Shown piece by piece: positions 35,245 to 46,351 of a stretch of DNA of 64,000 nucleotides. The DNA is from Aphelenchoides besseyi (Eukaryota > Nematoda > Chromadorea > Rhabditida > Aphelenchoididae), in NCBI GenBank assembly GCA_024699855.1, contig JAMPIQ010000001.1, forward strand, positions 558,001 to 622,000, read 5' to 3'. The notes under the pieces were generated by a model, which saw only the letters and a list, made by a program, of their open reading frames with translations, was not told the origin of the DNA and searched no databases. Positions within the stretch are counted from its first letter, which is position 1, and every line of letters begins with the position of its first letter. The translations under genes and the position numbers were made by a program.

Positions 35245-36119
35245 AGCGTGTTTGTTTTTTCGTAATCATCAAACTTCAAAGTAGTTACATAAGACGAATC
35301 AATCAAAATCCTAACATTCAAAATTCTGACCAAACCTTTCTCGTTGTTATCGTATTGAACGCCCTACAAGTGATTGATTTAATGATCGTAAAGAAATTCA
35401 AAATCACTACGTGAAAAAGCTACCGCATCTTCAGGTCATTCCATTGTTAGATACACAAATGACCGCGAGTACCGCTGATATGTCGACCTGTTGGGTCGCA
35501 TATAAACCCGAGAAATCAGTCAATTCAGCCATTTCACTCACTCTTTTTTTCTTCATACGCTGTTAGATCCTGTACAGTGCATCAAAGCATTGATATTCGT
35601 TTAATATCGCGTTTTGAATTGGGACTGGAAGGAAGTGGAATTTGATGATTGTAGTGTATTCAAAGGTTGTCATTAGCTAGCATTCAGGTAATCCTCCTGT
35701 AGCGGAATCGATGTTGTTCTTCATCCGCAACTGTTTTCAAGTAATCTTAATCAGTAAGGTTCCAGTATCAACCAATGCTTTAATTTTGATCATTTAAAAA
35801 ACTATCACAACTCCAATATTTTGCAATCAATAGTTCAAACAAAAAGGCCTCTAGTTTTGCAATCGTATATTCGAGAAAAGGATTACTGCGAGTAAATAAG
35901 CACTGCACCACTACGTTCATTTCATTCTGTGATATTATGGATCTTCTAAACAAACGTAGTTTCGTGATCTTACCTTTATCAGAGTCTTCGACGTGTTCAG
36001 TTCTTTGTTGGCCTTTTAATATCTCAAATTCATTCTCGGGGTTTCGAGTTCGTTTGAAACAACTATTTTAAATGAAACCAACATAGATTTAAATTGTTGA
36101 TTTCAGTGAATTTAAAATT
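35245..36119. other. AT-rich non-coding stretch
   Basis: No conserved frame or repeat unit was recognised in this stretch. A TATATAAACCCGAG-like sequence (around 35500) and the tract before 36119 (tttcag) could belong to the following broken gene. Confidence 0.35.
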
Positions 36120-37213
36120 ATGGAAAATGGAGCACTTTGCCACGCAAACTGCTCGGAAGTTAACAACTTCATGTGCACAACATCTGGTTTGGACGAACGA
36201 TTCTTCGTTACGTACAAGTGTCCAGACCATTTTGTCGTGGACACGTTCTACGGAACTAAAAAGTGAGTTTGGAAACCGTGTTAAAGTAATAAGCGAACGA
36301 GAAAACAATGTAAATTCTACCTTCGTTTTCTTCACTTTGTCGACGAAAAATACTTTTATGGGACAATCATCTGTTTTTCGGCGAATGTTGTGGCAATCAT
36401 CAGCGGCATCTTTGATTTGGCCACTTGTGTTCTCAAGTTCGGGAGACTCTTCGTCCTGAATGGCTGGTACGATCAACACCTCTTGATTGATGAGACGACG
36501 AAGGACTCTTCGATTTGCTGCGTCCTACAACTCGTGGACCAATGAAACACGCGGTCATTGACTTCAACGACAACCAGCTTTCTCTTGGGGAAACGATTGA
36601 AATGTCGTATGCACTTCACTTTCCCATGAAGTTCAACAACAAACTGTATAGATTTCGGTCCGATGACATGGTAAAACGCCCACGAATTGGTCGAGTTTTC
36701 GTGAGCTAAAGACACACAAACTGTCCACAAGATTGAATTTGCTAATCGGACGAGCAAGGTTTTTGCAAAAGTAAGTTTCCTACTGTCGAATTTCACTCCT
36801 CGTTTTTAGTACACGGCACATACGTGGTGTGCAAACAAACTCTTGGTTGCACAATTCAACAAGAGTACTGGAATCTCGTCAATAAGTGGATTCGATCTTG
36901 TGGATCTGAAGTGACAGGAAACGAAGCTCGAAGTCAAAGGAAATGCCCGAAACTTATCTTTGGTTGGAACCTTATTGATCGTCTTTGCTTATGTAAAGAA
37001 AAGTAGAAATGCCTACAAAAACTTGTACTACAGATTTCCGTTTGGGTAAGTGCTAACCGTTTTACTGATCGAATTCTAAATTTTAGAAATTGTGATTCGT
37101 TAAGCACTTTGGTTTGGAGAACAGTGGGTCGTCAGTCTCAATCCAATCCGCAATTCCACCAATGGTTTTTGTCCAAAGTTCCAACCCATTACCGTTGTTA
37201 CCCTCTTCTTTAA
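36120..37213 (+). pseudogene. Broken membrane-protein gene, family uncertain
   Basis: Several plus-strand open pieces look coding but do not join cleanly. ATG 36120 opens MENGALCHANCSEVNNFMC and runs to a donor-like site at 36263. A hydrophobic stretch (ICFSANVVAIISGIFDLATC) lies near 36360-36430 in another frame. Then comes AVIDFNDNQLSLGETIEMSY (around 36550) ending in TAA at 36707. A later piece (YTAHTWCANKLLVAQF, after an acceptor near 36810) meets an in-frame TGA near 36910, then continues KLEVKGNARNLSLVGTLLIV and across a good intron to a stop at 37213. The layout (Cys-containing ectodomain, one helix, basic tail) suggests a type I membrane protein, with faint LAMP-like spacing. In-frame stops and frame changes favour decay over a functional gene. 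Confidence 0.4.
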
Positions 37214-37789
37214 AACGAAAACCAATTTTGATCTGTTTGCTCATGATAATAAATCCGCAGTTAATTTTGTATAATCACGCACATTGATCTTTCTTCAGAA
37301 GTTGACTGAACTCGAATGGTTCATTTCTTTAGTCTGACGACATTATGGGTAAAGAATGAAAGTTAATCAACATTAGTAATCGACATCCTCACGTTTATGG
37401 GTATGATCGGAATTTCGTCGATACCTTCTATTCGAAGGTAGGCGGGTATTCCAAGGACAATCGCCCAAAAACTTCGCTCTACATTTGGCAGCTGGAACGT
37501 ACAACCACCCGAATCGTTTGGCGAAAAGATCAGAGACTCTAAGTTACTCGATTGTTGTTGTAAAAGTAAACATTTAAAATTATTTCCTTTTGTACTTTCA
37601 AATCTTCAACTTGAATTGTTTCCTTCGGGTTTGATTCACGATAACAACCGGCAAATTTCATGTCCTTATTTTCGGTACTGTTCAGTTTGGAGACTATTGA
37701 ACACATTAATAGAATCTCGTAGACTTCAACTATACCAACATATAACCACTCACTATTGAACTATCACAAAGTAGCATGCTCGGAAATCA
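37214..37789. other. Non-coding stretch before repeat copy B
   Basis: No frame or RNA was recognised in this stretch. It is AT-rich and lies between the broken gene and repeat copy B. Confidence 0.35.
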
Positions 37790-38541
37790 CTTAAACTTAT
37801 GATCAGAATTTTGATTATAGTCGCATGAAATTGATCTTAGTGACTGTAAATTGCATGAATAATGTAGTCTAAACATAGTAAAAACAGATGAACTGGAAAC
37901 GGAACAGAGAAGAACGCCAACTACCAGACATCATATCAACGTCCAAGAACCAAGTTCCATTAACTGTAGCTTATCAGTTAGTGATTATGAGCGCGTATAA
38001 TTAACAGAACAACAATAAACACTATTGGACTTTAAACCCTGTGGATATCAACCAAATCCAATCAGCCAATGAGCTGAAATACACAACACCCCCCATTCCC
38101 TTGTATAGCCCGTCCATCGCGCAAATCGATTTATCTCGGATATGTTGGCAACAACTAGTACTTATATTATACTATTAAAAAGCTGAATAAACTGGCTATC
38201 CAACTTGCTTAACCTTGTAACTATCGGATAAATGAGTGAGGAATGAGGGCATTTCAAAGTCAGAAGATCTGTCAAAAATTGCTCAAAATTGCAAAAGTTT
38301 GTGCAGCTCTTCCTGTTAATGATAGGGAGCTGTAATTTGGCCCACCTGTTAACAAGCTTATATAAATTAAATTCTAAAAGTTTGACGAACAGAAGCCGAC
38401 CGAGAGCCGAATTGGAATTGAAAACCAACTCAGAAATTGACTAGAAGAGCTTTGGGGTTTGCTTGTAATTTGCAGAAATAGTTAAAGATAAACAGTTTAA
38501 TTACTGGTGTAAATTAAAAGAAAAACAATTTACTGGCTACA
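37790..38541 (+). repeat. Dispersed ~750-bp repeat, copy B
   Basis: Same family and orientation as copies A and C. The block at about 38041-38320 is nearly identical to 61039-61345 of copy C, including TAGCCCGTCCATCGCGCAAA and AAAAAGCTGAATAAACTGGC, although the two copies lie 23 kb apart. This points to recent duplication or gene conversion. The outer parts are more diverged. Confidence 0.85.
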
Positions 38542-38803
38542 GTAATCGACTTTCAATTGTGAAAGCACGTGAATAGTATATGAACACTCGAGTTTGATCA
38601 AAACTCGTTTTATTGAATCAAAATCTTCGCGTTTCTTTTGCAAGATCTTTTGTATTGGTAATGAAAATGGTTGAAATTTCAATAATCTTCAAGACGAACT
38701 CAATTGTTATTCTAATTGCGCATTGGCATTTGAAAGGAGAGAAACTTTGTCTCCGGTCGTATAAAACGATTGTGCGAGTGTTTGTGCTCTCCACTTGGTC
38801 GCT

Positions 38804-39961
38804 ATGAGTAAACTGCTTGTTACTGTCATCTTGTTTTTGGCGTCCTTCTCGAGGTAAACGATTCATGTCCTTCGCAGTCATTTGAGTACCTTTAGAGATG
38901 CATTGGCCGGTCGATCACATGTTGTGTTGATTTCGACCTTCAAATGCGATGGAAAATGCATGTATTCTTATGGTGGAGATGTAAGCTGAGATTACTAACA
39001 GAAAAGAAACCAATTCGTAGGCCGACATCTTTCAAGGATACCACACGCTGCGAAATCATGGAGTGGATGCCAACGACATTATCGTCATGACTCCCGACGA
39101 GGTTGCGAACTCTCCGTTGAATCCATGGCCCGGAAAGATTTACAACAACGAGCGAAAGGAAATTGATTTGAGAGCCGGAGTGCCGATCGACTACACGGGC
39201 GAGGACGTAACTCGAGAGAACATTCTCGCTGTTTTGCAGGGACAAGCAGATAACGTTCAGGGTGGAAGTGGACGTGTGCTCAAAAGGTTAGAAGTTATGA
39301 CGTATATTCACGTCTGTTTCTAGCACCCCTAAGGACAATCTTTTGGTTTACATCGCTTCGCACGGCGATTACGACTCACTGACTATGCCCGACTTCTTTC
39401 GCATTACAAGCCATGATTTGAAGAACATGATAAAGAACATGCACGCGAAGAAATTGTACAAACAAGCCATTTTCTACGTTATTTCCTGCTTTTCTGGGTC
39501 GTTATTTCCGCATCTTAATCCGAAATACAGAGGTAATAGAAAAGAAGTAGAACGTTGCTGTTATTCGGCCCTTCAGTTTTGGCGATTACGGGAACCAACT
39601 CAACACAAGGAGGAAATGCACTCCCGGGCGTTTATGTTCCAGAAGCAGTTGGTCTGCACAAGAACATTAGTTTTCACACGGAACTCGGCGCCGCTTGGTT
39701 GCACAATCTGGAACACGTAAGAGCAATAACCCGTACTGATTAGTTTCTCATAGACCGAAGATCTGAGTACTGTAACTGTTGGCCAACAAATCGAAGATCT
39801 CAGCAAATCGCGATTCATTACCACCGCCGTGAAGACGTTCGGAGATGATCGAATCAAAAATGAGCCGGTATCCGCATTCATGGGCAGCAAAGTGGTTAGT
39901 TGACGAGAGGAGAGATTGTAAATTTTTGTTTCAGTACAAAACGAAATTACCCATCACTTAA
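38804..39961 (+). CDS. Legumain-like C13 cysteine protease without C-terminal prodomain
   Basis: Seven exons (38804-38853, 38896-38980, 39021-39286, 39324-39532, 39577-39716, 39754-39894, 39935-39961) give 305 residues with a signal peptide. The legumain fold is clear: the first strand (RSHVVLIST), YHTLRNHGVDANDIIVM, NPWPGKIYNN, GVPIDYTGEDVTRENILAVL, the catalytic His in LLVYIASHGDYDSL and the catalytic Cys in FYVISCFSGSLF. Legumains cleave after Asn in lysosomes. Mature family members are normally made with a ~110-residue C-terminal prodomain that keeps the zymogen inactive; here the frame stops soon after the catalytic domain. The usual Glu-Ala before the Cys is Ile-Ser. GPI8 transamidase, the other C13 branch, is less likely because there is no C-terminal helix. 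A poly(A) signal lies near 40018. Confidence 0.88.
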
Positions 39962-40393
39962 TTGGTTTCTCAATGCGAAATGAACGTGTTGCGTGATCAT
40001 TTATTGACTTTTTCACAAATAAAACACCTCATTGACGATAATTTGGCTCATCAGAATTAACGTTCGAATTAATAACAATCTTTGTATGAAACGGTTGGCA
40101 CTGAGAAGCGAAACCTTATTAGCACGGTAACGACAACTCCTGTGATTCCGTGGGAAAGGTCGTCAAACACAGAGACAGAATAACTTGATTGCTTTTGCAA
40201 CAGTGCAGAATCTAAATTGTGAGTTGAGAGCGTGCAGAAGCACAAATGGTATTCGATTAACAGTCTGATGACGTCAAAATTCAAATTACTTTAAAGCTGT
40301 TTTTGTTATCGGGGTTTCAGAAACATCCCAGAAAGTCGAATGATTGTTGGAAGTCAATTGTTTGAAGGAACTGCATTCTTAGTGTCCAAAGTA
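39962..40393. other. Intergenic between the legumain-like gene and the nested transposon
   Basis: This 430-bp stretch contains the legumain-like gene 3' UTR. No other feature was recognised. Confidence 0.4.
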
Positions 40394-40816
40394 CAGGGTG
40401 GGGCAAAATGAACTCCCACTTTTTTTCTGAAAAAAATTTTTTTGAAATGAAAAATCGGTCCGTTTTCACTTTGAGATCGGAATTTATTAACCGTAATAAT
40501 TTCACCGGATTTCCACTTGTCCCCCTTGTCGATCAAGGCAGATTTGAAGGCGCCGTTGGTAGCTGGCCATGACTCGCTCGCGCATTGGTCGATTTCGTCT
40601 TATTTGGTCGGCAACTTCCACGATTGCCGTCTTCAACTCGTCGAGCGATCTGGGACGCTGATCACTGTTGAATATTCGGCCTTTCATGTAACCCGAAAGC
40701 CAGAAATCACATGCTGTGAGATCAGGGGATCGAGGTGGCCAAGCCACGGGTGCTGGATGGGCACGGGTTCCTCTTCCAATCCATCGCCACCGGGTCCAAT
40801 AATGAACGGATTGCGT

Positions 40817-43800
40817 TTGTTTGTTTGTTTTATTCACGCTCAGCGACAGATGAACAAGAATGAAGAGTGGGGTTAACCACTCAACGTCGCGGTGAGGTTG
40901 GCGGAGGCGGCATGCGGTCGTCGGCGGAACTTCAGCGGCCGGGTGTACGACCGTTCGGCTCGACTCCATCGCCTTGTGTCTCTTGCGGCTTCGATCCATC
41001 GGCGGTCAGCGGAGGCGTAGTGCTGGCCAACGTGCTTCCGTAGGTCGTCTTCCCACCGGGTGCGTGGTCGTCCGAGTGGGCGTTGAGTTGTTGGTGTCCA
41101 CTGTGTAAGTCGCTCTGTCCATCGATTGTCGCTCCGGTTGAGAACTTTCTGGGCGAACCGCCATTTGCGTTTTCGTGCTGCAACGACAACGTCTGGGAGC
41201 TTCGTGATGCTTCGAATCCATGCTGACGACTTCCCATCTCTCAACCGAAACCCGAGCATTCGCCTTTCCATCGCTCTTTGAGTGCGGAGAAGGCGGATGA
41301 GGTTCGTCTTTGTGAGGGCCCATGTCTCGGATGCGTAAAGGAGCGTTGGGAGAATCACCATTTGGGAAGTAGCGTCGTTTGATCGAGATGGAGGTTGATT
41401 TGTTGGTGAGAAGCGTTCGTGCCCGACCAAAGCTGCCCCATGCTGCACCGATTCGTCGCCCAATTTCTCGCCCATGGTCGCGGGGTATTTGGATGAGTTG
41501 CCCCAGGTACACGAATTCGTTCGTTCTTTTGATCGTGCTCCCATTGACTGTGATCACTGTGCTTTGGGCCTGATTGCCTCGGTTGCTTGCCATCCATTCG
41601 GTTTTCTTTGTGTTGATTTGCAGCCCGACGGTTGCGCATGCGTCCACGAGAGCTTGCGTTGTTTGTTGAAGAGCGATTGGGTCCCGGTCGATGAGGACAA
41701 CGTCGTCGGCGTAGGCGAGGTAGCGAAGTGGGCAGCCGTTGATGTCGAGTCCGTCATTTGGCCATTGGACTTGATCGATTGCGAGTTGTAAGCAGAGGAC
41801 GAAGATGAGCGGCGAAAGTGTGTCTCCTTGGCGAACACCTCGCTGGACTTGGAACTCGGCGGTTGAGCGGCCAATAGTGATGGAAGCGGTCCCGGCGGCG
41901 TAGAGTGCTTTGATGATGGCGATTGTGTCCGTGTCCACTCCATAGCGCTCCAACGCACTCCAGATGCTTCGGAACTCAACTGAATCAAATGCTTTCTTGA
42001 AGTCGACGAACATGAGGCAGATTGGTGTGCTGTATTCGTGTGATTTCTCGATGAGCTGGTTGATTGCTTGAATGTGATCGGTTGTTGAGTAGTTGCGCCG
42101 GAAGCCTGCTTGTTCGACCGGAAGGTGTTGACGAGCTGCGGCTTCAACTCTTTGGGTCAGAGCACGGGTGACGACCTTGTAGAGAGTTGGAAGAAGCGAG
42201 ATTGGTCGGTAGTTGGCGATGTCCATCCGGTCACCTTTTTTGTGTAGGAGTATCGTGGAGGCATGAGCGAAGTCGGGTGCTACATTGCTCTCTTCGACCA
42301 TTTTGTTCACTGCTGTTGCGAGTTTATCAGCCAGGATGTCCGTTCCATATTTTGCGGCTTTTGAGCGAATGCCATCGGTTCCTGCAGATGTGTTACCGCG
42401 GATGCGAGAGGCGGCGGCGCGGAGTTCTTGCCCTGTGATTGGTTGGACGAGAGGTGAGTTGTGCGTGAATTGAAATGGGCCATCGATCGACGTGTAGAGT
42501 TCTGAGTAGAAGGCTGCGGCTGTGTTTGCTGTTTCTGTCGTGGTGTTCGTAATCGTTCCATCTGCTCGCCGGAGTTGGGTAATGACTTGACGTTTGTGGA
42601 CGAGCTCGACTCGCCCGCGTTTCAGTCGGCCGTGTTGCAGTGCCCGTTCGAGGACTCGGATTTGGTGGTTGTGAAGGTCGGCTTGGAGTGACCGTCGGGC
42701 TTGCTTGCAAAGCTCGGCATATGTGATTAGAGCTCGTGCTGTTGGTTGCAGGTGCGGAGATGAGAGTCCAAATTTGCATTCGCGTCTTTGGCGTAAGAGA
42801 TCGGTTGTTTGAGCGGAGATGCGCGGCAGGAGCTTCCATCTTACTTCGGCTCGTTGAGCGGCGTTCTTCAGGGCTGCTCGGATTGTTCGCCATTGCTTCT
42901 GACCCCGATCTTGGGTGTTTGAGTTGACGATTGTTGGGTCGCAGAGAAGGCTTGTTTTAAGTGCAAGTTCGTCGTAGTCTGGTGGCAGTTGACGCGGACG
43001 TGGCGGGCCTCGTTTTATCTTCGTGACGCGGATTCTTGTGCGTAGGAGACGATGGTCGCTGCCCGAGTTGAATTGACTGAGTACGTGGACGTCGCTGATG
43101 TTCTTTCGTTTTCGAGCAAGGACATAGTCGAGTTCTGCCAGCGTTGAGCCGTTCGGGGATCGGTGAGTCCATCGACGGTGGTCGGGTTTCTTGAAGAACG
43201 AGTTGAGCACGTACAGGTTCTCGGCTTCGGCAAAGTTGGCCATCGCTTGTCCTCGGACATTTCGAGCTCCTCTGCAGTACGGGCCGATGTGTTGTTGTGC
43301 GGGATTGTCGTTGCCAACTCGTGCATTGAAGTCCCCGATCACAATGTCATAGGTGTAGTTACTGCTGATGACGGCGGTGTGCAATTGGTCGAGAAATTGG
43401 TCGTAGTCGTCGTCCTGACACGGAGCATACACTTGAGTCACTCGCATTGTTTGACCAGACGGGAACGTAAAGGTGATTTGCATGATTCGATCGGAAACAT
43501 TTTCCACGCTGCTTGTGTGTTGGTCGAGTCCCGAGGTGACAATGAAGCCGACTCCCGTGTGTGTTCTTTGGTTGTCTGTTCGCCCAGAGTTGTAGAAGAT
43601 CAATGGAGAGGACGGGTTAAAGTCGAGTTCGGTGCGCGATGTGCCTGATCGATGTGTTTCGCTGAGGCCAATGAGATCGAAGCGGATGTGACGTAGTTCT
43701 TCAGTGAGAGCGGCGAGTCGGTTTTCGGTTGCGATGGACCGTGCGTTGAACGTGCAGATTTGAAGTTCTTCTTGACGCCGTTGCCGCCTCCGCCTCTGTT

Positions 43801-43916
43801 TAGCATTTGGCCTGGAGGCCATCCGGGGTCCAGCAACGGTTTGGCCCGGAGACTTCCACGTCGTTTGAACGGGGCGGTGGTATGGACCGACCGTTCAGGA
43901 GAAAGACGAACGCGGG
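40817..43916 (-). mobile_element. RTE-like non-LTR retrotransposon, nearly full length
   Basis: A 3,100-bp insertion lies on the minus strand inside the DDE transposon. It is flanked by a perfect 16-bp duplication, AATGAACGGATTGCGT, at 40801-40816 and 43917-43932. The 3' end is a short AAAC-type simple repeat tail (TTTG repeats on the plus strand at 40817-40832) instead of poly(A), typical of RTE and CR1 groups. A single ORF encodes an endonuclease and a reverse transcriptase. The 5' leader is only about 94 bp. Confidence 0.93.
40873..43822 (-). pseudogene. RTE retrotransposon polyprotein (endonuclease-reverse transcriptase), one frameshift
   Basis: From ATG 43822 the frame runs ~820 codons. 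An apurinic-type endonuclease comes first (CTFNARSIATENR, GLSETHRSG, TQVYAPC, IGDFNARVG, SGSDHRL). The reverse transcriptase follows, with RPISLLPTLYK, FVDFKKAFDS, GVRQGDTLSPLIF and the catalytic YADD (LAYADDVVLID). At the GGG run 41364-41366 the frame is broken. The expected C-terminal region (LPTLLYASETWALTK, GRPRTRWEDDL and the terminal Trp-rich motif) continues in the next frame to the stop at 40873. A single extra base explains the break. This C-terminal motif set is typical of RTE-clade elements. No other disabling change was noticed. Confidence 0.9.
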
Positions 43917-44418
43917 AATGAACGGATTGCGTCTCGTTGAAAAATGTGGGTTGGCCCCGAACGCTTCTCGAACATCGTCAATTGCTTTTGCGGTTAGAAC
44001 TCGCCTAAAGAGCAATGAAAACAAAGCAAAACTCGAACTCACTTGGACTTGTGCATACCGCGCTCGCCGTGCACTGAACCAGTGGCGAAGAAGTCGTCCA
44101 CCCATTTTTTGGTAATTTTGCGATCGGGGATACGAGCATCATCATCTCCGGCATCACGACGAATTCGTTTGCCAAACTTAACGTAACAGTACGCCTCCTC
44201 AATGAACACAGCAACGAATTTCGCTTTTTCTTGATCACTGTAACCCATAACGAAAACAACAAAACTAACCGATTTTTCCAATTTTTCATTTCAAAAAATT
44301 TTTTTCGAAAAAAGTGGGAGTTTATTTTGCCCCACCCTGTAGTTCCAATTACCAGTTACTTTTGTTGAAAAAGTTCGTGTTCGACTTTAAAATGTTTATT
44401 AGTCAATATAAAACAGTC

Positions 44419-45753
44419 CTATTGAAAATTAACGACTTCATTCAATCGTTCAAGCTGATTTAACCGCTGAAGTTCGTCGAGAAAGTATTCGAACTTTGCA
44501 CCAGCCGACATAAATTCCTGAACGTTCGTGGTCGAGATTTTTAATCTGTGGTCGGTGATACGATCGTCTTTAAAGTTGAATGTTCGCACCTTCTCTGACC
44601 GTGCTTTTGTACCGACCTGGAGTCTACGGGCATTCGTTCGCTGTCCCTGTTGACTGTCGACCTTCTGTTGCAAAAGAATTGCACCCAACCGTTTGAAGGC
44701 TATCTAAACAACCAATTATCGTTTAATGATAAGACAAACCTGAAGATTCAGGTGTTGAAATCGTTCATCCATACAGTGTACAGAAATGCCAGTAGGCAAA
44801 TGTGTTAAGCGAACGGCACTCGATCGTTTGTTTACATTCTGACCGCCCGGTCCGGATGCTCTGATCGCTTCGTATTCCACATCGTGTGATGGAATCTCGA
44901 CTTGGGCCTAAATCCCGAGAATAGAAGAAATGAAAAAAGGTTACAAACCTCTTCTGGTTCGGGCATCACCGAAATACTTGATGTTGAAGTGTGAATACGT
45001 GATTTGTCGGTTACCGGAATCCGTTGAACACGATGAACTCCCGCTTCAAATCGAAGTTTTGAATAAACTCTGTCGCCCTCGATGGAAACTAACGCAAAAC
45101 GAGCTCCGCCTTGTTGACCGCGTTCTAACTCAAAAACAGTCCACGACCAATCACGACGCTGACAAAATTGTTCGTACATGTTCATCAGTTCATTCGTAAA
45201 CATCATGGCTTCTGTTCCACCAGCACCACTGAGTTTTGAATTGGGTTTTTTCATGAAACTTATTTTCTTACCTACTGAATTCCATTTGACATTTGTTGAG
45301 CATTTCAACGTTGTCCAATGGCACAATCGCATTAACAAGATGATCTACGGCTTTGACCAATGATTCTTGAAGTGCTGTTCGGTCTTTTTCGATCATCGTC
45401 CGCATTGATTGATCGGCGTCTTCTGAAATGGCATACAGAATCGATCGCGTTTGTATGAACTAACCAGAAGCTTCCAACTGATTCAACTGCTCGATCTCAT
45501 CTCGAATCGTTTCAAACTCCAATTTTGACTTGACTATTCGTTCCCAATACGAAATAGTCGTGGAGCTGTGAGGTGTGTTAAGATCGACGCCCGTTTTCGC
45601 AGCCAACAAGTTTTGTGATACCCGATCCAAAAAGGTCGAACATTCCGTTGAGCTGACGGTCTTCCAGAACGGATTTTCTATTGAAAATGTTCGTTCTGCA
45701 TTTACTGTACATCGAATCACACGATGCCATCGAACAAAGAGCGCAATTCTCAT
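44419..45753 (-). CDS. MTRF1L: Mitochondrial peptide chain release factor 1
   Basis: Five exons (45465-45753, 45272-45422, 44949-45228, 44740-44907, 44419-44703) keep one frame over 390 residues. Visible class I release-factor parts are the helical N-terminal domain, the stop-codon recognition segment [14 protein letters not shown] with the RF1-type PxT tripeptide (PVT), and the peptidyl-tRNA hydrolysis motif [20 protein letters not shown] with intact GGQ. The C-terminal basic part ([20 protein letters not shown]) is present. The start [15 protein letters not shown] gives a plausible mitochondrial presequence. The PVT loop fits UAA/UAG recognition. The gene lies 184 bp after PEN-2 on the same strand, and its last exon ends 78 bp from the nested transposon. 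Confidence 0.94.
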
Positions 45754-45762
45754 TGATCGCCT

Positions 45763-45775
45763 CTGAAGTAAAATG
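45763..45775 (-). promoter_or_regulatory. Candidate trans-splice acceptor for mtRF1
   Basis: The minus strand reads a U-rich tract ending ttttacttcag, with the AG at 45763-45764, 9 nt before the mtRF1 ATG and about 170 nt after the PEN-2 stop. It is the same arrangement as before XPNPEP3. It could also be the end of a 5' UTR intron. Confidence 0.4.
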
Positions 45776-45937
45776 TTCAATTCGACGTGAACATCCAAAA
45801 CAAAAAGACGATTGGAAAACTGGGAACCGCAAAATTGAAAAACAACAAAAATTAATGTTAAATAGTTTATATTCAATTGATGACGAAGTACAATTAGCAA
45901 GTAAATAGAAGAAATGAACTTAACGGAGATTTTCGGA

Positions 45938-46351
45938 TTAAACACGACCAACTGGAACGACGAAACTGAAACGAGAGAAATAGAACGACCATAAGCAATC
46001 GAACCTACGTGATATAATCGGCCCACGCAGCTCGTACGGCCCGAGAAGTCGTGTAGATGTACAACCAACCACTCAACAAAACGATCCAAAACACAATTCC
46101 GATCGCCGACATAATCACATCTGAAAGACGGAAAACTGATTTCAACTCTCAAAAGCTAGTGACTTACATTTTTTCATTGATTTGATTTCGGCTTGTTCGA
46201 CCACATCGGTGTTCTTCGAACGGAAAGCGTAGTTGTAAAACCACAAACAATTGACGATCCAGACGAACGGAGCACAAGCCAATCCGATAAGAAAGTATTT
46301 GCGGCACACATCACATCGTTCTTGAGTTGTAAACTTCTCCAAATTGGCCAT
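45938..46351 (-). CDS. PSENEN: PEN-2, gamma-secretase subunit
   Basis: Three exons (46168-46351, 46009-46120, 45938-45965) give 107 residues (human PEN-2 has 101). Family motifs appear in order: LEKFTTQERCDVCRKYFLIG, FVWIVNCLWFYNYAF, then VIMSAIGIVFWIVLL and the C-terminal WADYITFVVPVG. PEN-2 is the smallest subunit of gamma-secretase. It stabilises presenilin and allows Notch and APP cleavage, with two membrane-embedded segments. The C-terminal end is on a tiny third exon. The ATG at 46351 was preferred over one at 46411, which would add a non-conserved leader. It is divergent from the CSK gene. Confidence 0.93.

Larger units (their letters stand above)
40394..44339 (-). mobile_element. DDE transposon remnant (Tc1/mariner superfamily) carrying a nested retrotransposon
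   Basis: The outer termini are inverted repeats of about 60 bp (left begins CAGGGTGGGGCAAAATGAAC; right end is the complement with few differences), flanked by TA at 40392-40393 and 44340-44341. Minus-strand transposase remains lie on both sides of the insertion. The N-terminal HTH (YSDQEKAKFVAVFIEEAY to VREAFGANPHFSTRR, about 44260-43920) resembles the DUF4817 type. The C-terminal end (VAWPPRSPDLTACDFWL to 40503) holds the last catalytic acidic region. The middle, with the first catalytic Asp residues, is missing. The two halves are in different frames at the insertion point, so the element (about 0.83 kb without the insert) was already internally deleted. It cannot move on its own. Confidence 0.88.

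Noticed and set aside
36063..36479. 138-codon minus-strand ORF opposite the broken membrane gene
   Set aside because: The plus-strand pieces show better coding character (Cys pattern, hydrophobic helix, donor/acceptor sites). The minus frame is read as a shadow.
34490..38541. CRISPR array or tandem satellite
   Set aside because: Only two separated ~750-bp copies occur here, with no short regular repeat-spacer pattern. They are dispersed repeats in a eukaryotic genome.
41554..42147. 197-codon Ser/Thr-rich ORF on the minus strand
   Set aside because: It is another frame of the RTE reverse transcriptase region, not a separate gene.
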